Source: Bathynomus jamesi (taxonomy: Eukaryota > Arthropoda > Malacostraca > Isopoda > Cirolanidae). From it: a stretch of DNA of 64,000 nt. Location of the stretch: the NCBI GenBank assembly GCA_023014485.1, contig JAJOZX010005610.1, positions 35,001 through 99,000 of the forward strand, given 5' to 3'. A program made the position numbers and the translations under genes. Of the stretch, positions 1 to 11,754 are shown one piece after another (position 1 is the stretch's first letter; every line of letters begins with the position of its first letter). The notes below the pieces were generated by a model. The model was not told the origin of the DNA. It did not search any database and saw only the letters and a list, made by a program, of their open reading frames with translations.

Positions 1-1972
1 CGTTCGTAACGGTATTTAGGACTATAAATGAGGAATGTGTACCGTACAAAATTAAGCGTGCGAAAGTAAACAACAAGCCCTTGTGGTTTACTTCTAGAGT
101 AGGAGACATTATAAAGAGTAGAGAGGGCTTATAGGCTATACAAGTGCGATAAAGATAATCTGTTGTTACGAAACTACATATCTCTAAGGCGTGAAGCTAA
201 AAGTGTAATAAAAAAGTCAAAACGCGAATTTGAAATCTCCATAGCTCGTGACGGTAAAGAAAACCCCAAGCGATTCTTTCAATACGTCAATAATAGAAAT
301 CCAGTAAAAAGTGTCTTAGGTCCATTAAAAAATGGAAATGGAGATCTAGTCTCTGAAAACAAGGAAATGGCTACCTTGCTAAACGAATTTTTTACGTCAG
401 TTTTTACTATAGAAGATGTAACGAATATCCCTACGGTCATAGACATAATACCTTTTGATAATGGTAATATTTTGGATAATATTGTCGTTAGTGAAGGGGA
501 AGTAATGCGCTATATTGATAAAATGAAAACGCGTAAATCACCGGGTCCGGATTCCATATATCCCATACAACTAAAAGAATTAAAAGATAGCATTGTTGTG
601 CCGCTAACAAAGATTTTTAATGCGTCTATTTCTGAGGGGTGCGTACCAGATAATTTCAAGTTAGCAAACGTAACACCTATCTTTAAGAAAGGCGATAAAG
701 GTGCGGCGGGAAATTATAGGCCAATCAGTTTAACGTCTGTTGTAGGTAAGCTACTGGAATCAATAATTAGGGATCGTATAGTCGAACACTTAGAAGTGCA
801 TAATCTGGTTAGAAATACGCAGCACGGTTTTAGGCGAAACAAATCTTTTAGAATTTTTCCAAAGCGTGGTTGACGTTTACGATAGACATCGGGCGGTTGA
901 TGTAGTGTATTTAGATTTTCAAAAAGCGTTTGACACCGTGCCGCACAAAAGACATTGAAAAAACTAAGGCTCATGGAATCAGGGGTGTAGTAATAAATTG
1001 GCTAGAAGAATGGTTGCGAGGCAGGAAACAGAGGGTGGTCGTTGATGGAGCGGAGTCGTGTTGGGCTAATGTAGCGAGTGGCGTTCCTCAGGGTTCTGTA
1101 TTGGGCCCCTTGCTTTTTCTTATATATATTAACGATTTAGATGTCGGCCTAGTCAGTACAGTTTCAAAGTTTGCGGATGACACGAAGCTGGGTGGTAGGG
1201 CGATTAATGACGAAGATAGAGGTAAAATTCAGGAAGATCTGAATAAAATCGTTGATTGGTCAGTCACATGGCAAATGAGATTTAACGTGGATAAGTGCAA
1301 AATTATGCATATAGGTTCGCGTAACGGTAATTTTGCGTATAGTATGTCAGGGAAAGATTTAACAAGCGTAGAGCAGGAAAAAGATTTAGGAGTTATAGTC
1401 ACTGGTGATTTAAAAGTAGCGAAACAAAGTACAGCAGCGGTCAATAAGGCGAACAAAGTGTTAGGTTTTATAGCTCGAAATTTTGAGTACAAATCGCGCG
1501 ATATTATAGTTCCTCTTTATAAATCATTAGTTAGACCCCATTTGGAGTACGCGGTCCAATTTTGGAATCCGCATATGCGCAAAGATATAGACAAAATCGA
1601 AAGAGTTCAAAGACGAGCAACTAAGATGATTCCGTCTCTTAGGTCAAAGTCGTACGAGGATAGGCTTAAGAGTTAAAATTGACTACACTCGAGACTAGGA
1701 GGTTAAGGGGTGATCTAATCCAGGTTTTCAAAATTATGAATGGGTTTGATAACGTAGATAGAGATAGCTTTTTCGAAATATCTCAATATAATAGGACTAG
1801 AAATAACGGGTGTAAGTTGACAAGTAGAAGGTTCGAGACAGCAGTTGCGAAAAACTTTTTTACGCATAGAATAGTAAATAGCTGGAATAGTTTGCCGGTA
1901 GAAGTAATTAGTAGCACGTCTATAAACATGTTTAAAATCGATTGGACACGCATGTTGATAGAAAGGGTATAG
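1..1972 (+). pseudogene. CR1-type LINE ORF2, reverse transcriptase, frameshifted 3' portion
   Basis: This is the reverse transcriptase and C-terminal part of a non-LTR retrotransposon protein, which copies element RNA into DNA at a nicked target. The frame from 163 to 873 carries the RT palm entry, with KSPGPD, NVTPIFKKG and NYRPISLTS. The frame from 930 to 1676 carries GVPQGSVLGPLLF and the catalytic FADDTKL, followed by LGVIV and the tail ERVQRRATK. The last stretch, 1679-1972, holds the conserved end RRLRGDLIQVFKIMNG and NSWNSLP and then stops. The order and wording of these motifs are typical of the CR1/L2/Rex group. The frame breaks near 850-930 and again at 1676, and the 5' part lies outside the window, so it is a dead copy. 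Upstream bases 1-160 read as the end of the preceding linker in another frame. Assignment to CR1-like is from motif memory. Confidence 0.88.
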
Positions 1973-2200
1973 TTTAAGGTAGTAAAATTAAGGCTTTGTG
2001 GGGATAGATCCCACAGCTCAACACAAGTGTTGTGGGATATAGGGAGGCAGCGTCTTGGGTTAGGGGATACTCTCTGTCCTTACACACCCCATTTAAAGAG
2101 ATTCCTCTGCCGAGCGGTGCCCCCCATAGTACTGTGAGGTATTGAAAAACTCATGATCTTCACTTGCCCCACAAACACCTTTAAATGGGAGACCCATAAT
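1973..2200 (+). other. Probable 3' UTR of the CR1-like LINE and spacer
   Basis: No coding frame is seen. The stretch follows directly on the LINE stop codon and contains GC-richer text with a short hairpin around the repeated word CCCACA. It is probably the LINE 3' untranslated region, but no terminal microsatellite or poly(A) marks the end. Confidence 0.4.
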
Positions 2201-2844
2201 GGGTGCACACACATTTCTACATTACTGTACAGTCTTTACAGCCACACCTACACTTTTCCTCGTAAGTGTATATATTGTAATGTATATGGTTGTAAATTTG
2301 ACTTGGTCCGCAATCGATATGAACCGTGACTTGATGGATACCGTAATGAAACTGGATTCTTTGGATCTGATATATTTGCATGTCCGTTATAAATAGATAT
2401 AGATGTAACATATTTGTGGATAGTAGTCTATTATGACTTGATCCTCTGGATGAGAGATTCTATCTTTAGTTTTAAATCGATAATTAATTATTTTAAATTG
2501 ATAATTATTTAGTTTCGTAAAAATTGGTCGTTGCCAATTTACCGGCAGTTTTTAAATAATTTCTTATGTTCTTGTGGTTCGGAACCCACGTAAAATTGTA
2601 GGTCCCCTCCGCCACCACGGAGGACATACACAATACACGATTACGAACACAGTTAGGTAGACCAGCCATGAGTGGATCCTAGGGTCTTTGTTGGTCTGAA
2701 ACATTATAACAAGTCACAGTCCATATCGATTGTGGACCAAGTCAAAATTTACAATCATATACATTACAATATATACACTTACGAGAAAAAGTGTAGGTGT
2801 GGCTGTAAAGACTGTACAGTAATGTAGAAATGTGTGTGCAGCCC
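2201..2844. repeat. Hairpin MITE-like element with ~140-bp inverted arms
   Basis: The left arm (about 2201-2336) and the right arm (about 2708-2844) are near-perfect reverse complements, beginning GGGTGCACACAC on the left and ending GTGTGTGCAGCCC on the right. The roughly 370-bp centre is AT-rich and contains nothing recognisable. No clear target duplication is visible, so the superfamily is open. Short open frames across the arms are artefacts of the palindrome. Confidence 0.75.
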
Positions 2845-4154
2845 ACCCTGTACTGGTTTTGGACTCATCCAAACCTGTTTCTACAGGTTTTGGACAACTA
2901 TAAAACATGTTATGTATGTATGTAGCTTACATGTGCATTGTATAACTTACTCATTACTTAGAGAACATACATCACATGCTTACAACAAAACAAATAAAGT
3001 AACTGCATGAAGTCCATAACCACTTAATGATTATGGTTAATAAGAGTATGTTTGTAGATTTTTATTGATTAATTATGAATTCTCTCAATGCAACATGCCT
3101 TTTATATTACAAATACTTTTGATCAAATTTGAATATTCTTTTGGTAACCTTTTTCATTGTATCACCATTTCATCCCTTGGTAATTATGGACATGGAACTA
3201 TGCTGTGTATCTGAAAGTATTTTTAGTTTTTCTAGATAATTTGCCATTCCACCTTCAATTATTTTTTCAATAAATTAACCCTTGTGATGCAAGTGAAATT
3301 GGTCCATAGTTAGATGCAAGCTTTCGTATATAAGCAAGCCTTCGTATAAACTGTATATAATTATATATTATATAATCACAGTTAATATAATAGTCAAAAT
3401 GTAATAATATGTATCATCATAGTCTTGACTACCATCATGTCAACTTATTACCTTAAAATTTTTTTTGAAAAAGTGCCACTTTTGGAGAAATGTGCTCAGG
3501 GGGAGCAACTGCTCCCCCTGCTCCCCCCCCCCTAGCTATGCCACTGTCCTCCTGGAACCAAAATGCTTGGCAGCCTGCAATCAGCCAAAATCTCAAGTTA
3601 ATCACATCAGTAAAAAACAGGCCTAGGCCTAACTAAGATTGTTCAGAAATTAAAGCAGCAAACTTACCTCCTTTGGAACTGGCTTCAAAGCACTCTGTCT
3701 CCCTAGAAAAATGATGAACTTCTGATATGACTTTGTCTTCGGCCTCCATATTATTTTTTAATTATGGTTTACTGATGATAGCAAATAAATTTGAAGTGCC
3801 ACCTCTTCAAAACGTATTTTCTACCTAGTAAAGCTCTGAAAATTTTGTATCTTTTCATGCCTTCAAATAGAGAGTAATGTAAGGTAATAAGTTTTCATTT
3901 TAGAACTGGAAAGAAACTGTACATTTCAGTAAATCAGTATATACTACCATATAGTTATAAAAAATCTTTATTCTCCATTTCTGTTTGGGAAATAATTTTT
4001 CCTTTGCAAAAGCAATTTATACAAATACATATTTTTTAAGCTTAAATATAGACTGCATTATATATGAACCACTAACTACTACAAATTTTTCCACAAGTAT
4101 CTTCAAAGAAACTTATTCGGTAATTATATGTTTTACCCCTGCGGGTCAATTTTT
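2845..4154. other. AT-rich spacer, no gene; possible transposon end near 3546
   Basis: No supported coding sequence is seen. Around 3490-3546 there is a C-rich patch followed by CTAGCTATGCCACTG, a phrase that resembles the terminus of several eukaryotic DNA transposons (read outward as CAGTGGCATAGCTAG). I could not find the opposite end, so this is recorded only as a possible solitary terminus. Confidence 0.3.
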
Positions 4155-4251
4155 ATATAAGAATAGGTTTTTCTGGTATATTTTGGTGTGTTTTATTAAA
4201 ATCTGACCTTCATTTCTTATGCAAATAAGCAAATTTTGAAAATATAGTTAA

Positions 4252-6476
4252 CCCCTTAGCTGCGTGAGGCTCCGAACGAAAACGAACGCACAGTGCAGAG
4301 TCATGTTCCCAAATTTTGTAAATTTGGGGTTTACCAAAATTTTGTTTGTTGTGTTGCTTATGTAGTTTTTTTCGATGATGTATCAACATTTATTATTGTT
4401 CAACTTGATTTAGACTATATATGAGGAAAATATATTTGTTAAATACAGAAAAATACAGAAAATTTTTAAATGAAAAGTTTACTTACTATTTTTAGGCGAA
4501 GTTGACTTTTGTGTGGTAATCTTCAAAGCATTTTGTAAGGCAAATGAATACTTTGCATTGTTTGCATAAAAACTGAACTACTTTTCTTTGTTTTCTTTTT
4601 GCACATACAACGCATTGCCTTCTTTGGTGTCCTGATGCAATAATAGAAGACACTTCCAAAAAATGACGGCCAGTCAGACGAGCTGGAGTTGGATCATTTG
4701 TAGGCCCGCTACTAGAACAGGAACTGTCAGTGCTGTGTCCATATTTTTCAAATAAAGCTGTAATCAGTCTCTTTGAACTGCAGAAAAGTAAGAATACCGC
4801 CTAGTTTTTTATGAATTACGTGTGCATTCAGTACACTTATATCCAAGAAACGTAAATAAATCTTCTTATAATACCTCTTCAGATGAGATCTTGCACAGTT
4901 TGTAGCCGAGAGAAACTGATCCATCAAATCAACTCCTGCCATATGTTTATAGTCTATGCAAACTTTTGGCTTTTGCTTTTCTATACCACCTCTTGCTGTT
5001 ATGGTTTCCATTTTCGCATCATGAATAGTACTCATGACAAAAACATCTTTTCGATCTTTCCATCTCATGACCATCAATTTATTTCTGTATCGAACAGCTG
5101 TTTCACCTTTCTTCAACTTTGCTGATGTCACTTCCTTTGGCAGTCCTTTTCTGTTTTTTCACACAGTTCCAATGACATCTGTTTTGTGTGACAAGATAAT
5201 CAAACAGAAATATACTCAAATAGTAATTATCTAGGCCTAGGAAGTACCCTTTATCCAACATATTTTCCATAATTGAGATGACTATGTTGGTTGAATGGGA
5301 CTGTTTTGTTTCATCTACATCACCAACATTTATAGGAATCTGTGTTCCTTTACCTGTATATATAATAAAGTTATATATATAGCCTGTTTTGGCTTCACAG
5401 AGCATGAAACATTCCACTCCAAATCTTGCACGTTTGAGGGGAATACACATTTTCCAGCTCAACCTTCCCTTCCATAGTAATAAGCTTTCATCAACTGAAA
5501 TGTCACGAGAAGGGACATAAGCTTTTTGAAAGCTTTGTTTATATAAGTCTAATACCTCATCAATTTTGTACAGTTTATTGCTTGAATCGGTACTGTCTGA
5601 GAAATGCAAAAACCTCATCACCAACAAAAATCTATCCCTTTTCACAATACTATAAAATATGGGCATATCTAGTAGAGGTTTTTTAGAAAAATATGATTGT
5701 AAAGTTGGTTTTTGTACAATTCCCATCAAAAGCAATATGCCTTCAAAAAGCCTTATTTCTTGCACAGAAACATCACTCCAGTCATGAAGCCTACTCCGTT
5801 TAGGAATTCCAAACAGTTGCCCTCTCTTTTCTGAAATACACTTTTCAGCATATTTATTTGTCTCATCACAAATAAGTTTTATTATTTCATCAGTAACTAT
5901 ACATTCATAAACTCCTAATACATCATTTGCTTCTATATTATTACTAATTTTAGGGCCACTATCACCCGTAAATGGGAAAGGATTGCGCACATTACCATTT
6001 GGACACCATGAATCTGCACTTGAATTGGCTATATCCTCAGATTCACTACTCTCATCAGAATTAGATTCAATATCGGAATTGAAATCATCATCACTATCTG
6101 TATCAAAGATGCAAACTATAATCATCGTCATTATCATCTTGTTGTACTAACAATCGCAAATCACTATCACTTTGAGGTTTATGTTTTGCCATTGTCACAA
6201 ATAAGGGAGGCAAAAAAAAACACTTCACACGCACGCAATGTCTGGCAATAACTCAAATACAACAGTTCTAATTTATGTACTAATATTTTTTAACCAGAGT
6301 GGAGTGTGACTGACGTCATGAGTTAAAACAAAACCAATGAATCATAGATGAGCACACATATTTGTGCTTTCCGCAGGCTGTTATTCACGATAAATTCATG
6401 GCGCACATGTGTGTGTGCTCTGCAATATCTCGTTGATGACTGAGCGCACAAATATGTGCACTCCGCAGTTAAGGGA
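4252..6476 (-). mobile_element. piggyBac-type transposon copy 1, TTAA target site
   Basis: The element is flanked by TTAA at 4248-4251 and 6477-6480. Its ends are imperfect inverted repeats, CCCCTTAGCTGCG on the left and CGCAGTTAAGGGA on the right, the C-run start and TTAA duplication being hallmarks of piggyBac elements. The 2.2-kb body holds one transposase gene on the minus strand, which is frameshifted. Confidence 0.9.
4492..6192 (-). pseudogene. piggyBac transposase, frameshifted
   Basis: This encoded the cut-and-paste enzyme that mobilises the surrounding element at TTAA sites. The likely start is the ATG at 6192 (MAKHKPQSDSD), with a frameshift near 6120 into the long frame. The N-terminal region is acidic and serine-rich. 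Catalytic core motifs are visible: DESLLLWKGRL with PLKRARFG, LDNYYLS, and the third region DYKHMAGVDLMDQ after a second frameshift near 5105. The C-terminal cysteine-rich domain can be read just left of the last long frame, with CVVCAKRKQRK and a CKQC pair, ending in a stop at 4492-4494. In most piggyBacs the second site reads TDN; here it reads LDN, keeping the Asp. At least two frameshifts make it inactive. Confidence 0.88.
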
Positions 6477-6845
6477 TTAAAGAAAAAATTTCTCATTTTT
6501 ACAAAAAAATGAAGGTTAGATTTTAACAATTCACACCAAAATACACCAGAAAAACCTATTCTCATAATATAACCAACGTAACTAACCAGTATGTCCAGAC
6601 TGAAAATATATCTATACACACACACACACACACACACAGAGCATTGATCCAGTATGGTACCTAACATACTGTATATATAGTAATGGCCACAATGGATGCA
6701 TCAGAGGCAGAAATATGGTAAAATGGTAATTTATTTATTTATTTTGGCTAAACAATTGGTTTTAAATAACCATATGACACACTTCTAAATAACTAGACAA
6801 CCAAATGTTAAAATGTCATACACCTAGTATTTTGTATGCTTGCCT

Positions 6846-7190
6846 TTATTTTTGATCATTGTAGCAATTCTGTGAGGCATTGATAAACACACTTTCACAA
6901 AAGTCTACAGTAATTTCTTCTACCCGAACTGCTTTAATGGCTTCTTTTAAGCCAGTTTTTGATGTAGGATTCCTAGCAGCTACTTTCCTTTTCAACAATA
7001 CCCAACAGTTCTCAATGGGGTTGAGATCTGGTGAATTACCTGGCCAAGGACCAAGTATCTGTACACCATTCTGGTTTAGCCATCCTTTGGCAATTTTCAT
7101 TTAGTGGCATGAGGCTCCATCATGCTGGTACCAACCACAACTGTGAATCTCCATTGAAATGTAAGCTTCTCTTGTAGCACTTCAAGGTAA
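6846..7190 (-). pseudogene. Tc1-like transposase, C-terminal third (left arm)
   Basis: The reading frame carries DGASCH, matching the second catalytic Asp region of Tc1 transposases (usually DGAPCH), and PGNSPDLNPIENCW, the third catalytic region in which the Asp-Glu pair completes the DDE/D triad. It ends in INASQNCYNDQK and a stop. The N-terminal DNA-binding domains and the first Asp are absent, so the fragment cannot act. A close copy lies in inverted orientation just to the right. Confidence 0.85.
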
Positions 7191-7404
7191 ACACCCATTT
7201 ATTGTCCCTTCAGGCATGAACCATATGATGGAGCCCCATGCCACCAAACAAAAACTACCAAAGGATGGCTAAACCAGAATAGTGTATGGATACTTCATCC
7301 TTGGTCAAGTAATTCACCAGATCTCAACCCCATTGAGAACTGTTGGGTATTGTTGAAAAGGAAAGTAACTGCTAGGAATCCTACATCAAAAACTGCCTTA
7401 AAAG

Positions 7405-10400
7405 TTGGGATGTGCCAGATATCCAGTTGCCATCTGGTATCTGGTATCTGGTACTAACCAGCACTTTTTCAACTATCTGGTATCCAGCTGGATAGTTGAA
7501 GTATCTGGCCAGATATCCGGTATTTACCTAAGTATTTAATTTTATTGACAAAAATTTTGCTTTCTACTTGTTAGTTGAAAAAAATAGTTCTTGAAGTTTG
7601 TAAGCAATATGAGCATCATTTGCTGACCAAAGAGCTATTAGTAACGAATGTGAGTGTGACATACTAAATTATTATACAGGTAGTAAGGAAAAGTTTAAAC
7701 ATAAATCAAAAAGATTAATTTTATTAACTCGCTTCCATTTATACTTGAAAAATAAATTCAGCCAAAGAGCTAATAGTAACAAAATGTGATATTACTAGAT
7801 AATCACACAAGTAGTTAGAAAAGAAAAATAATTGTTCAAATCAAAATGAAGACTCTTCGTTATAAGCCATCGCTACTTTCCATTTAAACTCAACAAAATT
7901 CATAAACTTCATTTATTCTTGTTCTGTGTATATGAGAGTTTTCATTATGAATAGAAGCCTTTCAGCATTTGATGGCAGCAGTCAATTCCTATTGTCTGCA
8001 TAGACTTCACCCAGCTACACTAAACCTTTCAGAGGCTACAGAACTGGGGGGTGCACAGAGGTATTTCAGGACCATTGGTTTTAATGAGGCCAAATGGGGC
8101 AAGTTCATACGCCACCAGTCCAATGGATTGTCTGTTCGATTTATTGCAGGCATAGATATATATTTTTCTAATTCTGAAGCATAGAAACTTTTTCTGGATT
8201 TTATTATTTTAGGATTTGTAAAAGTACTCTCTCCTACAAAGTGGCCGACATCCATGGTCTCATCAGCACTACTGCTACTCTCCCCCTCATCATATGCTTG
8301 CTTTTGTTTGTACTGGTCAAAACAAGCCCAGATATCCTCATGCATTTCTTGGGCAAGACTCTTTTCTCCATCAGTCGAAGTTTTATCAGAAACACTGATG
8401 CTTGGCTCCTCTGGTATGTCTTTCATTTCAAGCTCTATTAAATCATCAATCAGTTGTTGCTTCACAGTTTGTGGATCTTTCAAAAAATGATCTTTGTACC
8501 TAGGATCCAAAAGAGTTGCAATTGTGAACCATTTTTCACTAAGCTGGACTCCTAAATTAGATAAGAAACAATTTTCTAGAACTTTTTTCATCTGTTCCTT
8601 CAAGGTTTGTACACCAGCATCTTTCTGTCTCTTGGAGAGGTATGAGTGCAGTGTCATTACTGCTGGGATCACAAAGCTGATCAGCTCCTTATCATTACTA
8701 GCTTGCTTGGTTATCTCCTGAAAAGGCTGCAAAACACTAACAACATTCTCCACTAAACTCCATTGGTGAGCTGTTAAAGTGGGAATGTCATGCTCTGCTG
8801 CATAGGCTGTAACAGCTTTTTTCTGCTCATGGAGCCTCTCAAACATGTGGTAAGTTGAGTTCCATCTTGTAGATACATCCTGGATTAACTGATGTTCAGG
8901 AAGCTGGAACAATTGTTGTAGTTGTTTAAGTTGGGTGCAAGCAACTGATGAGTGGCTGAAGTGTCCTACTATTTGTCTGCCCTTTTGTATGATATCAGCT
9001 AATGCTCTTTATGAAAGAAGTGAGTTGGTGATAGTGAGCTGTAGAGTATGGATGAAACATCCCTCTGCCGTAGCCTCAATCATTCCTGAAAAGAAAAGGA
9101 ATATAGGTTTAAAAAACAATAAAATAATTAGTAGACTAGAGGAAACCCTATGAAGACCTACCTACCTAATTCAAAAATTAAACTATCAAAAAGAAGAGCA
9201 AAATTAATAAAGATAATATAAGGCATACCTTATTCATCAAAATCCATCCATAATTGCAACCTGTTTAGCAATTTGTACAACATACCCTTCAAGCTATGCT
9301 TTTTATTTTCCATTAATTACATACTTGAAAAATTTAAACTGTAATCAAATAAAAAGTAAATATAAACCAAGTTAGCAGTAGTGATATAGCTATATATTTT
9401 CATACATGTAAGGTAACCAAGTGCTAATTAATAGCTTACCAGTGCCAAGTACAATATTAGCAGCATTGTCTCGTAGTATCAGATGGGTTTGTTCAGGCTT
9501 TATTTCCCACTCATCAATTATTGTGGTCAGGATTTCTGCTATATTGTGTCCAGTGTCTCTCTCAGGAAAATGGCGTGTAGCGAGAGTAAGTATTTTTTGC
9601 CACAAGTCATTTGATATTATGAAATGGGCTGTGAGACTTATAAAAGCCTCATTATTTCCAGAGTTCATCCAAATGTCAGTTGTGAATGAAACATATTGAG
9701 CATCTTTGAGCTTCCTCTGAATCTTTGTTTTGAGTTCCTCAGGCAGTTCTGGCATTGCCATTCTTGAGAAAAAGGTTCTCGTCGGTAGGGAATAGCAAGG
9801 TGCAGCAGCTGCCATTATCTTCTTGAAGCCTTCTCTTTCAACCACAGTAAATGATTCTGCAGCCAATGCCATCATCTCGCCTGAAATTATAAAAATATTG
9901 AATTTATAATAATAATAATAAAAGCTAATATAGTAATATTGAGAATTATAGTCATACACAAAGCTCAATGAAAGTAATTTTTTTGAAGATATATCTAGCT
10001 AATATCCTACGAAAATGAAAAATTATTTTCTATTTAATTCACTTTAAATGACCCTTACAGTAATTGAATAAATTTGATATATATATATATGTCATTTAAT
10101 AGTTATACTTACTTACAAATTGCTTTAGTTATAGACTTTGATCAAGGATCTTCTGCAGGCCATGCTTTGTCCCTTTCTATAGTTTCTCGCAGCGTTGGTT
10201 GAGCAGCTTTGCTTGTAGATGCTTTGGTTTCGAAGTTTGTGACCGTCTCCCGACTCTCTTCATCTGCAGATTCATTATTTTCTGACTTTTTCTGAGCTTC
10301 TTTGTAATGAGCATTATGTTTACTTTTCAGATGATTCCAGAGAGGCTTAGTTGAATAAGAACATAATTTGCATTCAGCTTTGTTCGATTTATCTCGATGA

Positions 10401-10738
10401 CATTTTAAAATATTCCCAGATTTTACTCAGACAGTTACAATAATTCTAAAATAAAAAATGAAACACTGATCATGAACACACAATGCTGAAAAATGAAAAT
10501 TATAAAATAAATTAATAAAATAATAAAGCATCAATAATAGTTCAAATGAGATGCACTAAGCAACAAATACAGTGTTAATGCAAATTTTTAGCTAATTGCT
10601 AGCACTGAAGTTAGTATTTCTTAACTATCAATATTCAAGAGAATATATAGTATATGCTTATGTTTCAAATTGAGTCATATTAAAAATTATTTACTGGATA
10701 TCTGGTATCCGGTAAAATTACTATCCAGCACATCCCTA
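7405..10738 (-). mobile_element. hAT transposon (ZBED type), complete ends, 8-bp TSD
   Basis: The 3.3-kb element is bounded by the 8-bp duplication CTTAAAAG (7397-7404 and 10739-10746). Its ends are TTGGGATGTGC and GCACATCCCTA, and the sub-terminal regions are full of the word TATCTGG/TATCCGG in both orientations, likely transposase binding sites. Both the 8-bp duplication and the T/CAGGG-like end are typical of hAT. One minus-strand transposase gene lies inside. Confidence 0.93.
8007..10437 (-). pseudogene. hAT transposase, BED zinc finger plus hAT core, in pieces
   Basis: Three blocks on the minus strand make up the enzyme. At about 10150-10430 is a BED-type finger (CKLCSYSTKPLWNHLKSKH) followed by a polar linker. 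At 9390-9968 are the first catalytic region FTTDIWMNSGNNEAF and the second, LILRDNAANIVLG. At 8007-8912 are VSTRWNSTYHM, the long helical region and the dimerisation segment with LCAPPSSVASERFSVAG. The three blocks could be exons, since the frames are long and separated by AT-rich gaps, but in-frame stops near the block joints were not resolved. Related host genes (ZBED) share the domains, yet the terminal repeats show this is the transposon itself. Confidence 0.85.
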
Positions 10739-11020
10739 CTTAAAAGAAGCCATTATAGCAATTTGGGTAGAAGAAATTACTGTAGACTTTTGCAAAAGTG
10801 TGTTTATCAATGCCTCACAGAATTGCTACAGTGATCAAAAATAAAGGCAAACATACAAAATACTAGGTGTATATGACATTTTAACATTTGGTTGTGTGTA
10901 GTTATTTAGAAGTGTCTCATATGGCTGTTTAAAACCAATTGTTTAGCCAAAATAAATAAAAATTACCATTTTACCATATTTCTGCCTCTGATGCATCCAT
11001 TCTGGCCATTACTGTACATT

Positions 11021-11278
11021 TAACAAAAAAAAATTTGTCACTGGTTGAGACAAAAAAAATTTGAAATAAACAGATGTGCAAAATAGTTCCCATCATCTGT
11101 GCATGTGCTAAACATATTACATCATGGCAGACACAGATGACATCATGGATTTCCACATGCACCAGTACTGGTGAACACATCATACAATTGATAGTAGTGC
11201 TACCTTTGAGAGTAAATAACTGAAAAACTAAGAATTTGCACAGAAAATGGCTGTTATATTCGGAATTGGTATAAAAAA
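11021..11278. other. Spacer without recognised feature
   Basis: AT-rich sequence between the Tc1 arm and the next short element. I see no coding frame or repeat structure in it. Confidence 0.4.
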
Positions 11279-11746
11279 TAGTGATGGGACGATACCAAAA
11301 TTTTTAACGATTCCGATACCACTAAAAAGTCTCGATTCCGATACGATTCTCAATATTTTTAAATATAATTCTATACTTGTTTTTCTGGAAATTGTCATAT
11401 TTTACTCTGGTAAGATTAACTATTTACATTATGAGTATGGTAATATAAATTATAAATTATAATAGATTGGTTTAAAAATAAAAATCAACTGTAAGTTGTA
11501 ACAATTCATTTTAATCTTCTTGATTACACATCATGGATATACATGTTTTAATGTACAACTACAATACAATAAAAATAAAATTTGTTATCCTCTTTCATTT
11601 AAATTTTAAAGTTTACTTTGCAAAACTGGTTCAATTAAAAGTTAAAAAATCGTTTTAAGAATCGGAAATCATGGTACAATTCTCTCGATTCCTGAAAAAT
11701 GCTCGATTCTTCCGATTCTCTATTCCGATTAATCGTCCCATCACTA
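11279..11746. repeat. hAT-type MITE, 468 bp, 8-bp TSD
   Basis: The ends TAGTGATGGGACGA and TCGTCCCATCACTA are perfect inverted repeats, and ATAAAAAA is duplicated on both sides (11271-11278 and 11747-11754). Sub-terminal copies of CGATTC/GAATCG recur in both arms. The centre is AT-rich and non-coding, so it depends on a transposase made elsewhere. Confidence 0.9.
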
Positions 11747-11754
11747 ATAAAAAA

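Larger units (their letters stand above)
4155..6570. repeat. Short palindrome (~90-bp arms) with a piggyBac in its centre
   Basis: Bases about 4155-4247 and 6481-6570 are reverse complements; each contains the phrase GAATAGGTTTTTCTGG. The piggyBac element sits exactly between them. With the piggyBac removed the arms are separated only by its TTAA target, so the transposon landed at or near the centre of a small fold-back repeat. Confidence 0.65.
7225..10844 (+). pseudogene. Tc1-like transposase, C-terminal third (right arm), split by hAT
   Basis: The frame runs 7225-7404 with DGAPCHQTK and SNSPDLNPIENCW, then resumes at 10739 after the hAT and continues to EEITVDFCKSVF and a stop at 10842-10844. 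It is the inverted twin of the fragment at 6846-7190. The left copy supplies the empty site: there the text runs straight through the position of the hAT, confirming the 8-bp duplication CTTAAAAG. Confidence 0.82.
6670..11020. mobile_element. Two inverted Tc1/mariner-like 3' halves forming a fold-back element
   Basis: The outer sequences at about 6680-6930 and 10770-11010 are reverse complements, each containing GGCCA(G/C)AATGGATGCATC near the end. Both arms carry the last third of the same Tc1-like transposase, pointing toward the outside. The right arm is split by the hAT at 7405-10738. The arrangement is that of a snap-back dimer with the 5' halves missing, and the centre lies near 7205-7225. 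Confidence 0.7.

Noticed and set aside
1229..1492. Minus-strand frame opposite the CR1-like RT
   Set aside because: It lies antisense to the FADD region of a clear RT and has no domain of its own.
2201..2411. Similar 60-65-residue frames at 2199-2411 and 2714-2908
   Set aside because: They are the two arms of one hairpin repeat read in mirror orientation.
3490..3546. Complete transposon ending at CTAGCTATGCCACTG
   Set aside because: Only one end-like sequence was found; no matching opposite end or duplication.
6616..6640. CRISPR-like or regulatory reading of the CA repeat
   Set aside because: It is a plain dinucleotide microsatellite; no repeat-spacer pattern exists anywhere in the window.
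8007..10437. Reading the hAT as a host ZBED gene
   Set aside because: Terminal inverted repeats and the perfect 8-bp duplication show it is a transposon with its own transposase.
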